Part shown: in pieces, positions 24,301 through 30,029 of the stretch | How the letters are laid out: each line of letters opens with the position of its first letter | Numbering within the stretch: position 1 is the stretch's first letter | Origin: Dermatemys mawii | Lineage: Eukaryota; Chordata; Testudines; Dermatemydidae | Length of the DNA stretch: 64,000 bases | Direction: 5' to 3' | NCBI GenBank assembly: GCA_007922305.1 | Contig: ML677334.1 | Span: forward strand, 24,349,074-24,413,073 | Program-made: the position numbers and the translations under genes | Notes under the pieces: model-generated | Database searches by the model: none | What the model saw: only the letters and a program-made list of their open reading frames with translations | Told to the model about the DNA's origin: nothing

Positions 24301-27300
24301 CAGCATTCATAAGGCCTCAACTGGAGTAGTGGGTCCAGTTCTGGGCACCGCACGTCAGGAAAGATGCGGATGAATTGGAGGAAGTTAAAAGGAGAGTAAC
24401 AAAAATTATTCAAAGTCCAGAAAACATGACTTACAAGAAATATTGAAAAATTGGGTTTGTTTAGTCAGGGGACGAGAATACTGAGGTGGGAGGTAACAGT
24501 CTTCAAGTATGTACAAGGTTATTATGAAGAGGAGGGAAACAATTTCTTAGCCAGGATACTAGACTAGTTCAAGAAGTCCAATTTCCAATTCATGTCTGTT
24601 TTCCCTAAGTCTCTCAGCAAGCAGTTGTGGACTGCAGAAATGTCTACTTTCATACAGAAAGCTTCCTTTTTGGCGCAACCCAAACAGAGCCATGACTAAT
24701 CACACTTACTGTTGCTATTCAGGCATGTGCTGCATGATGTTAAAGAGGACCAGAACAAGCATGATTTTGCCTTAGGAGAATTTCAGAAGGGCAGGAGACC
24801 ATAAGAAAGATAACTTTCTGCAAATCTCATGCTAGCTATAATGTTTATAACAATACAGAAAATACAGCTTTTACCACTGCTTTAGATATTAACAGTAATT
24901 GCACTAGAAGAAAAACAGAACCCTGAAATTAGGTCACAAAAAGTAAATAGATGAGAAGCTCATTTAAAAATTTTATTTTCTAATAATTTAAGGCAATCTG
25001 TATTCTGTTACTGAGTTTGGATTTAAAGATTAAATACTATTTTAAAATAGTATTTAGTCAGCCATAATGTTAGTACTTGGATAGAACAAACTTTCATGAA
25101 GGATACCAGAGTTCCAGTGGGCAAGTGTTTGTTCCACTCACATACAGTAGTATTATTTAAAAGAAGATTGTGTAAAATTCCCTTTTCTGCGTTAAGTTGT
25201 TTTCTTGAGAGCATTCTCATAAAGGAATATTCTACAGTGCCTACCATTAAGCTGAAAAACAGTAAATGCAGTAAATATCTGAAACATTCTCAACCAAGTA
25301 CTACAATTATAGACACTGATACTCTTCCCAAATATATTCCTTTGAAAGCATGCACAGCAACTGTTTTATTAAGCAAAATATCAGAAGTGTCATTCTTTAT
25401 CATCTACTCAAAGTAACTGATCCACCTTATGTACTAATGAGCAACAGAACTGCAATTTTACAAATGCCACTTACAAGCTTAAGAGGTGCTTATTCCTGGG
25501 GGAAATCTGCACCACTGTCTGCATACAGAATTCATGTCCCCTGCAGAATTCTTTGCTTCTCTACAAAAAAAGAGACTTCTTAAGAGGAAGCAAAGGAAAG
25601 CCACAAGAACAATCACACAGCCCTCCTCAGCAGCATGGCATGTTGTTTTGGGCATCCAGCGCAGCGGACAGAAAAGTAAATCACTGCAGGGAGAGGGGGA
25701 GGACAGGTGCCAGGCTGGAGATGCCACGGCCAATGACTTTTACCCTGTGCTAGGCTTGGCTGCTAGTTCCAACTGCGCTGGGAAGGAGGGAACTTCCTCT
25801 TCCCCTGCAAAGAATGATTGGGGCCAGGAGACACCTCTCCTTACTGCAGGAAGTTCTGTTCCCCACGTGCGCTTCCTGCCCCAATTGCTGCTCAGCTGCA
25901 GAAGGAAGGGTCACAGTACAAGGAGCTGCTCCCCCATCTGTCCAACCCCTGGGCATCCAGACTCTCACCCCCCCTGCCAAGCCCATCCCCCTTCATCCCA
26001 CCACCCCCACTCCAGCACCCAGATCACCCCCACCCCCTCAACCCCACTAAGCCTCAACCACCTGCACCCAGACCCTCACACCTTGACCCTCCTTACTGAG
26101 CCCAAACCACCTTCACCTGGACCTTCTCACAGAATCCTATTCCCCTGCACCTGGAACCTCAACAAGCCTCAACATCCATATCCAACCCCCACTAAACCAC
26201 CCACCCCACCCCACCCCTGGATTTCACCCCATCCCAACCCCTCCACACTTAGATCCTGCTTGGATCTTGATTCACCCAGCACAGAGGGGTAGGACTAGCC
26301 TTTGGGCTGTCAGGGTCTGGTGCAGCTTCACCATTGAGTCCATGTCCTGGGGGTGGGGGACTGTAGGGTGGCCTCCTACTTCTGTGCAGGCCTGTGTTTC
26401 CCATCGCCATGCTGGAGCCTCCACATTTATTGTAAAATACAAGGTGCATAATTTTTATTTTTTTGGCACAAAATTCTCTCAAAAGTAAAAGCTTTCCCAA
26501 ATTACATATTCAACATTCCCTTTTTTTTACTCTGAATTTTACTTAAAATGACTGAAAGGCTTCCTCTTGCAAAAATGATTTGCTAAAATAAAATATCCTC
26601 AGGCAAATTTTTGCCAGGAGCAAAGCTGAGCTAAACTTCCTAAAAATAAGAGAGACCTTAAACTAAGCCCTGGCATATAATTAACATTAGCAACTGTTAT
26701 TAGAGAGAACCACCATGTCTTGAGCACCTATTGAAAATAAAAACCAATACAGAAATGACATTTATTTTCCTATACCTATGCAGGCAGGACAGAAGACATT
26801 TTTAATCTCCTCTGTGTCTTGGTGGATCAGGGGGTGGGGGTGGGGGGCAGCATCCCATTTTTGAAAGTGTCCGCCTTAAAGGGACAGTAGAGACTCAAGG
26901 TGGGTGAGATAATCTCTTTTATTAGACCATCTTCTATTTACTCTTGTGGTCCCTTCTGACCATATGCTTCTCTCTGGGACCAACAGAATCTTTTAAGCCA
27001 CTCAGAGCAAGTCTGAGCACTTTAAAGCGCTAGTGTGGACAGACTCCCAGCACTCAGAGCTAATCCCCTTGTGGAGGTGGATTACCAGGAGTGCCGGGAG
27101 AACTCTCTCCCAGTGCTCACGCTTGAGCGCACTTGCACTTCAAAGCACTGCCATGGGAACGTTCTTGCGACAGTGCTTTGGTTTCCAGTGTAGCCCTGCC
27201 CTTAGGCTAAGTCTACACTACCTCTTATGTCACTCAGGTGTGTGAATATACCACACCCTTGACCAACATAAATTACATCAGCATAAGTGCTAGTATGCCC

Positions 27301-28103
27301 GGTGCTATGTCAGCAGGTAAGCCACCCCCACCGACATAGCCACCACTGCTCATTGGGGGTGGATTAATGATGTCAAGGGGAGAGCTCTCTCTCCCATTGG
27401 CATAGAGCAGTTACAGGAGAGATCTTACAGTGGTCCAGCTGCATACATGTGGCTGTAAGATCTCTAGTGTAGACACAGCTGTAGTCAATGATAGAAAAAA
27501 ACTCAGAAGCAGTTTCAGGTCATATACCTGCCCCGTCACTCGCCTCCTGTCTGTGTGTATTTTAAGTGACGGGTGCCTCATTTTTGAAGTGTTTTTTCTG
27601 TCCCTTGCTGCTCTGTGAAAGATGTACACCGAGCACTAGAACCGGCCTGACTTTATGGAGGAAATCCTAGAACTCATGTGTAAAGTGGAGTCAAATCCAG
27701 GAAGTATCCGAGGAAACCAAACCCACTGATTGCCCGCAATTTATTTTAGTGCCGGTACTTGTGGCACACGAGGAGATGAAGCCTTTACAGAGGCGGTGCA
27801 ACGCCGGCCCCGAGAGACTCCCCCGCCCCGCCAGCGAGCTCGGTCGCTCGCTGGACACCAGCAGCGCCACCGCGCGGGGGGGGGGGGGGTCACCTGGGAA
27901 CGCTGCTGGGGGACCCGGCGCAGGGAGCTCCGAGGCCCCGCCCGGGGAGACGCGCCCGCCCCCTGTGGCCCCGAAGCCGGCCGCGTGTCACGGCGCGCGG
28001 GCTCGCCCCGCCCAGCGGGGAGAGGGGGCAACCGCCCCGCGGACCCCCCCACCCCAGGCGCGGCCGCGCCCCATCCCCGGCCGCGTCTCACCGCTCCGCT
28101 CAT
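3192..28103 (-). CDS. SLC35B3: SLC35B3, Golgi PAPS transporter 2 (eight coding exons, 3' end outside window)
   Basis: Multi-pass Golgi membrane transporter of the SLC35B (UAA) nucleotide-sugar transporter family. The known family role is moving the sulfate donor PAPS from cytosol into the Golgi lumen for sulfation. Seen: eight minus-strand blocks, all with AG/GT splice sites and compatible phases, join to 982 coding bases (327 codons plus one base): 28103-28092, 20447-20166, 18003-17882, 14945-14791, 13134-13027, 8349-8252, 3792-3700, 3303-3192. The peptide closely follows the vertebrate SLC35B3 order, e.g. [78 protein letters not shown]. Hydrophobic spans fall near residues 80-97, 112-133, 145-165, 171-190, 200-216, 228-243, 262-278 and 296-326. 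The human protein has 401 residues, so about 73 C-terminal residues (with the conserved GRKAMT stretch) lie left of base 1. No frameshift or stop is seen, so the gene looks intact. Confidence 0.97.
3304..3699 (-). other. SLC35B3 intron 7 (396 bp)
   Basis: The shortest intron of the gene, bounded by AAG-GTAAAA and TTGCAG on the minus strand. AT-rich; no repeat or RNA gene recognised. Confidence 0.9.
3700..3792 (-). CDS. SLC35B3: SLC35B3 exon 7 (residues 260-290)
   Basis: Acceptor TGTTTCAG, donor AAG-GTAAAA. Encodes [20 protein letters not shown] and [11 protein letters not shown]: exactly 31 codons, phase 0 at both ends. Contains a membrane span. It differs from human mainly at Ser for Gly (GLSP) and Ser for Ala (CSK). 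The exon is too short to stand out as an ORF and was found by peptide and splice-site reading. Confidence 0.96.
4518..4900. repeat. MIR-like SINE remnants
   Basis: Phrases such as 'acaacacctctgtgaggtg' with 'catcaggaaatgacagactgag', and further on 'acaacttgcccagcatcatat', resemble the conserved core of MIR/CORE-SINE elements (fraction with balanced bases, then 'acttgcccaaggtcac'). Heavily diverged; the limits are approximate. Confidence 0.45.
5151..5273. mobile_element. Short non-autonomous TIR element (about 123 bp)
   Basis: Starts 'aaggtgacaagatgtcccg' and ends 'tgtctggtcttcct', imperfect inverted termini of the form AGGGTGACCAGA. The interior carries twice-repeated 'tcccgatttt' and 'tataggctcctattaccc'. 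I know this sequence as an abundant short element of turtle and other sauropsid genomes. It has no coding capacity. Confidence 0.75.
5496..5565 (+). repeat. Dispersed repeat copy A
   Basis: About 70 bp matching two other places in the window (about 20008-20095 and 32937-33020). Shared phrases: 'tttcctaa', 'gttctttaa'-type tail 'taatgttcttttaa' and 'tgactttgca'. No terminal structure seen. It is probably the edge of a longer interspersed repeat. Confidence 0.6.
7809..8209. mobile_element. Non-autonomous hAT-like element (401 bp)
   Basis: Left end 'cagtggttctcaacc', right end 'gttgagagccactg'. These are inverted copies (CAGTGG-Y-TCTCAAC) typical of hAT/Charlie-type termini. The interior has no ORF of note. 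The flanking 8-mers (tagtctgc and atctgtgt) do not match well, so the target duplication has decayed or the ends have shifted. Confidence 0.8.
8252..8349 (-). CDS. SLC35B3: SLC35B3 exon 6 (residues 227-259)
   Basis: Acceptor CTTTGAAG, donor ATG-GTAAAT. Encodes [20 protein letters not shown] and [13 protein letters not shown], nearly identical to the human protein (Gly instead of Ala after His-Asn). It ends exactly between codons. A reading frame continues a little past the donor, but the splice site and the match to exon 7 show where the exon stops. Confidence 0.97.
8631..9552. mobile_element. Non-autonomous DNA transposon with TIRs (about 920 bp)
   Basis: Left end 'cagtagctgctcacttaa'; the right end reads as the reverse complement, CAGTAACTCCTTCCTTAA, an inverted terminal match. 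The interior contains 'ttaagcaaaacattaagc', then a GC-rich segment with small open frames on both strands (about 9083-9501) that are not genes. I recognise this as a repeat common in turtle genomes; the superfamily is uncertain. The flanks (tatttata and taaaatat) are AT-rich and could be a decayed 8-bp target duplication. Confidence 0.75.
10790..10985. mobile_element. GC-rich fold-back element
   Basis: Arms 10821-10853 and 10918-10950 are inverted copies over 33 bp with four mismatches. The 18-bp phrase 'gccgaaaagccaccgaat' also occurs as a direct repeat at 10817-10834 and 10906-10923. Its high CpG content stands out in AT-rich intron. Small ORFs on both strands are shadows of the palindrome. 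Confidence 0.7.
13027..13134 (-). CDS. SLC35B3: SLC35B3 exon 5 (residues 191-226)
   Basis: Acceptor TTTTTGTACAG, donor ACAG-GTAAAA. Encodes [36 protein letters not shown]. The piece [20 protein letters not shown] is a membrane span conserved in the family. SKVAPNFN is the short, more variable loop (STTAPNFN in human). It starts and ends in phase 1, as the neighbouring exons require. Confidence 0.97.
13590..13794 (+). mobile_element. CR1 LINE 3' end, truncated
   Basis: Contains 'ggaggtggtggaatctccat', 'ggttggactagatgacctcc', 'tttcaaccct' and the terminal short tandem 'attctatgattctatga', the hallmark of CR1 3' ends in birds, turtles and crocodilians. 5'-truncated, sense on the plus strand, so opposite to SLC35B3. 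Confidence 0.92.
14259..14483. mobile_element. MITE with 'tagggtacatctacac' ends
   Basis: Left end 'cttagggtacatctacacgg' and right end near 'gctgtacagatatacat' form degraded inverted termini of the widespread '(T)TAGGGTAYGTCTACAC' MITE type, which shares its ends with PIF/Harbinger elements. The small ORF inside is not a gene. Confidence 0.65.
14791..14945 (-). CDS. SLC35B3: SLC35B3 exon 4 (residues 139-190)
   Basis: Acceptor TTTTGCAG, donor G-GTATGC. Encodes [40 protein letters not shown] and [12 protein letters not shown]. It carries the strongly conserved UAA-family segment with Lys175, Lys178, Pro181 and Met183 ([10 protein letters not shown]), thought to line the transport path. It ends one base into the Gly191 codon. 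Confidence 0.97.
15160..15350 (+). repeat. MIR SINE fragment
   Basis: Reads 'atccctattttacagaaagg', 'cttaagtgacttataaaaga' and 'cagaagctggga', which follow the MIR consensus order (ccattttacagatgagg ... ttaagtgacttgcccaagg ... gagctggga). Diverged but co-linear. Confidence 0.7.
16003..16569. mobile_element. Non-autonomous hAT-like element, C-rich interior (567 bp)
   Basis: Left end 'cagggtgagcaaacttttt' and right end 'catagtttgcccacctctg' are inverted copies of CAG-GG-TG-GCAAACT. Close to the left end stands 'ggcccgagggccacattggg'. The C-rich interior creates overlapping proline-rich ORFs on both strands (up to 145 codons) that are not genes. Same family as 23244-23928. The target duplication is not clear. 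Confidence 0.85.
17195..17335. repeat. Old amniote-type palindromic repeat
   Basis: 'aaggtcctgatcccacag' ... 'cccactgacttcaataagac' ... 'ttaagcatgtgcatgtccg' matches a diverged repeat that recurs in sauropsid DNA around 'cattgacttcaatggga'. Related pieces occur at about 51608-51673, 57105-57175, 59345-59400, 59870-59930 and 63840-63905. Class uncertain. Confidence 0.5.
17882..18003 (-). CDS. SLC35B3: SLC35B3 exon 3 (residues 99-138 plus two bases)
   Basis: Acceptor TTTTTATAG, donor G-GTATGT. Encodes [20 protein letters not shown] followed by [20 protein letters not shown], covering the second membrane span and the basic loop. It starts in phase 0, the last codon (Arg) is split after two bases, and exon 4 supplies the third base correctly. 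There are no stops. Confidence 0.96.
18933..19140. mobile_element. hAT-like MITE with perfect 8-bp target duplication
   Basis: The 208-bp element begins 'caggcctgcacaacatg' and ends 'gagttgtgcaggcctg', inverted termini of more than 12 bp. It is flanked on both sides by 'gactagac' (18925-18932 and 19141-19148), a perfect 8-bp target site duplication as made by hAT transposases. The interior is GC-rich with 'gcggcccgggggccacatg'. The preserved ends suggest a fairly recent insertion. Confidence 0.93.
20008..20095 (+). repeat. Dispersed repeat copy B
   Basis: Matches copies near 5496 and 32937, with 'cttcagtgtttgac', 'cttaatgttcttttaatgta' and 'ttttagacc'. It ends less than 75 bp from the donor of exon 2. 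No terminal repeats seen. Confidence 0.6.
20166..20447 (-). CDS. SLC35B3: SLC35B3 exon 2 (residues 5-98)
   Basis: Begins after the acceptor TTTCTTTCAG and ends at the donor CAG-GTAAAT, both phase 0. It encodes a Lys/Glu-rich cytosolic leader ([17 protein letters not shown]), then [14 protein letters not shown], the family segment [20 protein letters not shown], and the first membrane span ([18 protein letters not shown]). The internal ATG at 20366-20364 has a strong context (A at -3, G at +4). It could be an alternative start if exon 1 is skipped or untranslated. Confidence 0.96.
20735..20965. mobile_element. MITE of the 'gtctacact' type
   Basis: Begins 'gtttggtctatacttgcaac', holds 'atgctgacatagctgtatct' and 'gggctatgttagcatagcc', and fades near 'ttcagacac'. 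These are degraded pieces of the same MITE class as 27206-27481. Non-coding. Confidence 0.6.
22517..22940 (+). mobile_element. Putative solo LTR of an endogenous retrovirus-like element
   Basis: A 424-bp stretch starts TGTAAC and ends GGTTACA, inverted short termini in the 5'-TG...CA-3' form of LTRs. It has a TATA-like 'tatataaac' near 22642 and a polyadenylation signal 'aataaa' near 22863, spaced as in an LTR. No gag, pol or env coding is present. No matching target duplication was seen, so the call is tentative. Confidence 0.5.
23000..24575 (+). mobile_element. CR1 LINE fragment split by a later insertion
   Basis: Left part: 'gtggggtcctgcagggatca' and 'ttcacaaatgatttggataa', typical of CR1 ORF2 reverse-transcriptase DNA. 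After the insert (23244-23928) it resumes with 'aagtttacagacgataccaa', 'aactggagaaatggtctgca' and 'ctggagtagtgggtccagtt'. Frame remnants ([15 protein letters not shown]) fit CR1. It is truncated before the 3' terminal tandem. Confidence 0.88.
23244..23928. mobile_element. hAT-like element (685 bp) inserted into CR1
   Basis: Termini 'caggggtgggcaaacta' and 'tgtttgcccacacctg' are inverted copies. The flanks 'gcatagag' (23236-23243) and 'gcgtagag' (23929-23936) match at 7 of 8 bases and join CR1 sequence across the gap, proving the insertion order. GC/G-rich interior; the ORFs inside (up to 203 codons) are compositional, not genes. Confidence 0.92.
25488..26489. mobile_element. Non-autonomous TIR element, about 1.0 kb, C-rich
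   Basis: Left end 'tattcctgggggaaatctgc' and right end 'ggcacaaaattctctcaaaa' read as inverted, diverged copies of TACTCCTGGGGGAATTCTGC. The interior changes from mixed composition to a long C-rich tract ('cacccccactccagcaccca'). It produces a 268-codon proline-rich open frame on the plus strand (25486-26292) that I do not regard as a gene. I know this repeat as common in turtle genomes; superfamily not certain. Confidence 0.75.
26897..26985. repeat. Fragment of the 'aggtgggtgagataatctc' repeat
   Basis: 'caaggtgggtgagataatct' followed by 'ttttattagacca' and 'ctctctgggaccaaca' match, on the same strand, the repeat seen more fully at 29840-30020. Truncated and diverged. Confidence 0.6.
27004..27204. 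mobile_element. MITE ('agcgctagtgtggacag' type)
   Basis: 'ctttaaagcgctagtgtgga' near the left and 'ttccagtgtagccctgccct' near the right are the degraded ends of a MITE class common in turtles. It abuts the next MITE (27206-27481) head to tail. Confidence 0.6.
27206..27481. mobile_element. MITE with 'gtctacact' termini
   Basis: Left end 'ggctaagtctacact' and right end 'agtgtagacacagct' are inverted copies. Inside is 'ccccaccgacatagccacc'. It lies just inside intron 1, about 0.3 kb from the CpG island. Confidence 0.75.
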
Positions 28104-28560
28104 GGTCCCCAGCGAGCGGCTCCGGCCCAAGCCGCCTTCCGGGAAGCAGCCTGGCCCCGCCCACGCCCGGGAGGAACGGGGGAGGGGGCAGTACCTGCTC
28201 GCGCCCCGGGGAAGAGGGTGGGGGAGGGGGCGCGGCGGCGGTTGCTCTCGTCTTCCTCCGCCGGCCACCGCTCTCCCCTCGGCGCCGAAAATGGTGGGGG
28301 GACGGACTCTGTGCGCGAGCGCCGAGCGCATCGAGCCAATGAGATCCGTCCGCTCGGCGCTCTCCTGCCGGGCCTGGGCCCCGCGTCACTGCCCCCCACC
28401 CGCCTCCGCAGGCTCAGGGAAGAGCCTCCCGCCCCCACCCTCCGCACTGGAGAGCCGCGCCCCCTCCAGGAGAGGCGATCCCCGTGTGGAAAACCCCCCA
28501 GCACAGGAGCCCACCGCACACATAGGGGGGACCCCATCTAGGAACCCCCCAGAATAGAAG
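27770..28560 (-). promoter_or_regulatory. SLC35B3: CpG island promoter of SLC35B3
   Basis: An abrupt switch from AT-rich DNA to dense C+G with many CpG dinucleotides (for example 'cgcccgggaggaacggggga', 'gtgcgcgagcgccgagcgca'). It spans the inferred start codon and exon 1 donor. No clear TATA box is seen, as usual for housekeeping CpG-island promoters. Transcription start is expected roughly 28110-28350 on the minus strand. Two donors are available: GCG-GTGAGA (28092/28091, in frame with exon 2) and CAG-GTACTG (28195/28194). Long ORFs on both strands are GC artefacts. A G run at 27877-27888 lies at the intron side. Confidence 0.85.
28092..28103 (-). CDS. SLC35B3: SLC35B3 coding exon 1 (codons 1-4, M-S-G-A)
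   Basis: Inferred first coding exon inside the CpG island. On the minus strand the context is GGGACC-ATG-AGC-GGA-GCG followed by the donor GTGAGA. The start has A at -3, a good initiation context. The four codons join in frame (phase 0) to exon 2, which is open right back to its acceptor, giving 31 residues before the internal Met of MDLKF. Human SLC35B3 has 32 residues there, and the end of that leader (turtle-type DTECSELGN against human IECSKIT) looks related. A second possible donor at 28195/28194 (GAGCAG then GTACTG) lacks an in-frame start and is the less likely choice. Confidence 0.78.
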
Positions 28561-28790
28561 ACCCCCCCTTACCCCATATTGGGACACCCCACCCAAGAGA
28601 GGAGTCCCCACTCGGGGGGACCCTGTATAGGAACGGAACACCCCCTTAGAAGAGGAGACCCTGGCACCTGAGGGGGACCTCACATAGGTACTCCCAATAG
28701 AGGTGACCTCCACAAATGGGGGAACCCCATACAGGAACACCCGCCAGGTGAAGAGACCCCTCTTACACACCCACATGGGGGAGTGCCCTA
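28480..28790. repeat. Degenerate GC-rich minisatellite
   Basis: Imperfect repetition of phrases such as 'ggaaccccccagaatagaag', 'aggaacggaacaccccc', 'agaagaggagaccctgg' and 'ggaaccccatacaggaacac': roughly 25-60 bp units built from 'gaccccatataggaacacc' and 'agaagaggagaccc'. It starts at the outer edge of the CpG island. The long minus-strand ORF (28414-28950) follows from the repeat and is not recognised as a protein. Confidence 0.65.
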
Positions 28791-29217
28791 GCCCAGTACC
28801 TGGACACACAGCCTGGTGTCTGGCTGGTCCCCTCAGTGTTATCTGTGCAGACCCGTGCTCTGGCTGTACCGCCACATGCACGCAAACCTTCCTCCCCCTC
28901 CACCCCCTGCACTGTGTCTGGAATAGGACAGGAGGCAAGGGGTGGTTCACCTGTTTTTGTTTTTCAATTGCGATCCAACTCCTCCTATAATCCCAGTGTA
29001 GGTTCAGCTCAGTGTAGGGAGTTGAGGTGAATATATATGATGGGGCGGCCTAGGGTTTACCACACCCAGTTAGGTATTGAGTTTACAAACCCCAGCCCTT
29101 ACCAAACACTAACCATATGAACCATTTTTACAAACTGTAGGGAGGGGGATATCTCATAACAAAAGTGATTTTGATGAGGAACATGTTGACAGCCCCTTAC
29201 CTTCTGGTTACTTCAGT

Positions 29218-29518
29218 ACATCAGAAATTGTTTTGCAGTGGTATGTGAGAATTATGCAATGCTGGGTACAGTACTGCAAATTCTTCATGTACCTTCTGTA
29301 ATTTCTGCATGTAAGTTCTGCATGTTCTGTAAATTCTGAACATGCAGAATGAGTTCTGTAAGTTCTGCAGTTCTGTAAATTTAAAAATTCTGCATGTACC
29401 TTCTGTAATTCTGCATGTACCTTCTGTAATACATCAGAAATTGTTTTGCAGTGGTATGTGAGAATTATGCAACATTGCATACAGTACTGCAAGTTCTGCA
29501 TGTACCTTCTGTAATTTT
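29218..29518. repeat. Local duplication with short tandem 'ttctgcatgtaccttctgta' units
   Basis: A block beginning 'acatcagaaattgttttgca' at 29218 recurs at 29431, about 88-94 bp each and closely similar. Between and inside them the short unit 'tctgcatgtaccttctgtaa' and shorter 'gttctgcatgttctgtaa' pieces repeat many times. The ORF across this region is repetitive and has no known domain. Confidence 0.85.
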
Positions 29519-29666
29519 TCTTTTATGAATTTCTCAATCCCCAATTAGTTCATAAAATAGAGGGTCTGCCGTAAAACTACCATTACATCCATGTTTCCTT
29601 TTCCAGACTAGGATTAGACTATAGCTGTTGTAAAACCTTCCTTTTCTGGCAAAGATATATACCTAG

Positions 29667-29750
29667 CATAGGTGCAGAGTAACATCTTCAACTCAGTTCT
29701 AGATAAGAATACAAGATACAAGATAAGTAGGTGTTAACTCTGCACCTATG
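29667..29750. repeat. Small inverted repeat
   Basis: 'cataggtgcagagtaaca' near 29667 and 'tgttaactctgcacctatg' near 29732 are inverted copies of about 17-18 bp around a roughly 45-bp spacer. Could be a tiny MITE or a chance hairpin. Confidence 0.55.
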
Positions 29751-29839
29751 GTAGAAAAAAAAAGGTCTAGTTTAAGCCTGGATATTGCTAGCACTTTATC
29801 TAAGACCTGCATAAGTTTAGATACTTTTCCTACAAAGAA

Positions 29840-30025
29840 AAGATGGGTGAGGTAATATCTTATATTGAGTCATCTTCTGCTGGTCAAAGACAAGCTTTTG
29901 AGCTCCCTGAAGTTCTTCAGGTCACCAACAGAAGTTAACCCAATAAAATATATTATCTCATCCACCTTGTCTCTCTCATATCCAGAGAGAGACCAACATG
30001 GATACAGCACTGGAAAAATAAAAGT
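29840..30025. repeat. Interspersed repeat, 'gatgggtgaggtaatatct' type
   Basis: 'gatgggtgaggtaatatctt', 'aagacaagcttttgagctcc', 'gaagttcttcaggtca' and 'ttgtctctctcatatccag' in order match a repeat very common in turtle DNA. A related piece lies at 37408-37505. Probably SINE- or MITE-like; class not certain. Confidence 0.7.
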
Positions 30026-30029
30026 CAAG

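Larger units (their letters stand above)
20448..28091 (-). other. SLC35B3 intron 1 (about 7.6 kb)
   Basis: Separates the four-codon exon 1 from exon 2. Contains MITEs (20735-20965, 27004-27481), a putative solo LTR (22517-22940), a CR1 split by a hAT-like insertion (23000-24575) and a 1-kb TIR element (25488-26489). 20970-22500 and 24600-25480 show no recognised feature. Confidence 0.8.

Noticed and set aside
25486..26292. 268-codon plus-strand ORF
   Set aside because: It lies within a repeat element with inverted ends, and the product is almost pure Pro/Thr/His/Ser from a C-rich tract.
27730..28557. 275-codon plus-strand and 196/145/133-codon minus-strand ORFs in the CpG island
   Set aside because: All are GC-composition artefacts: stops are rare in such DNA, overlapping frames on both strands are open, and none resembles a protein family. 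Only the 12-bp exon 1 frame joins to a conserved exon.
28414..28950. 178-codon minus-strand ORF with repeated Gly/Val/Trp-like units
   Set aside because: Arises from the degenerate minisatellite; repetitive and without a known domain.
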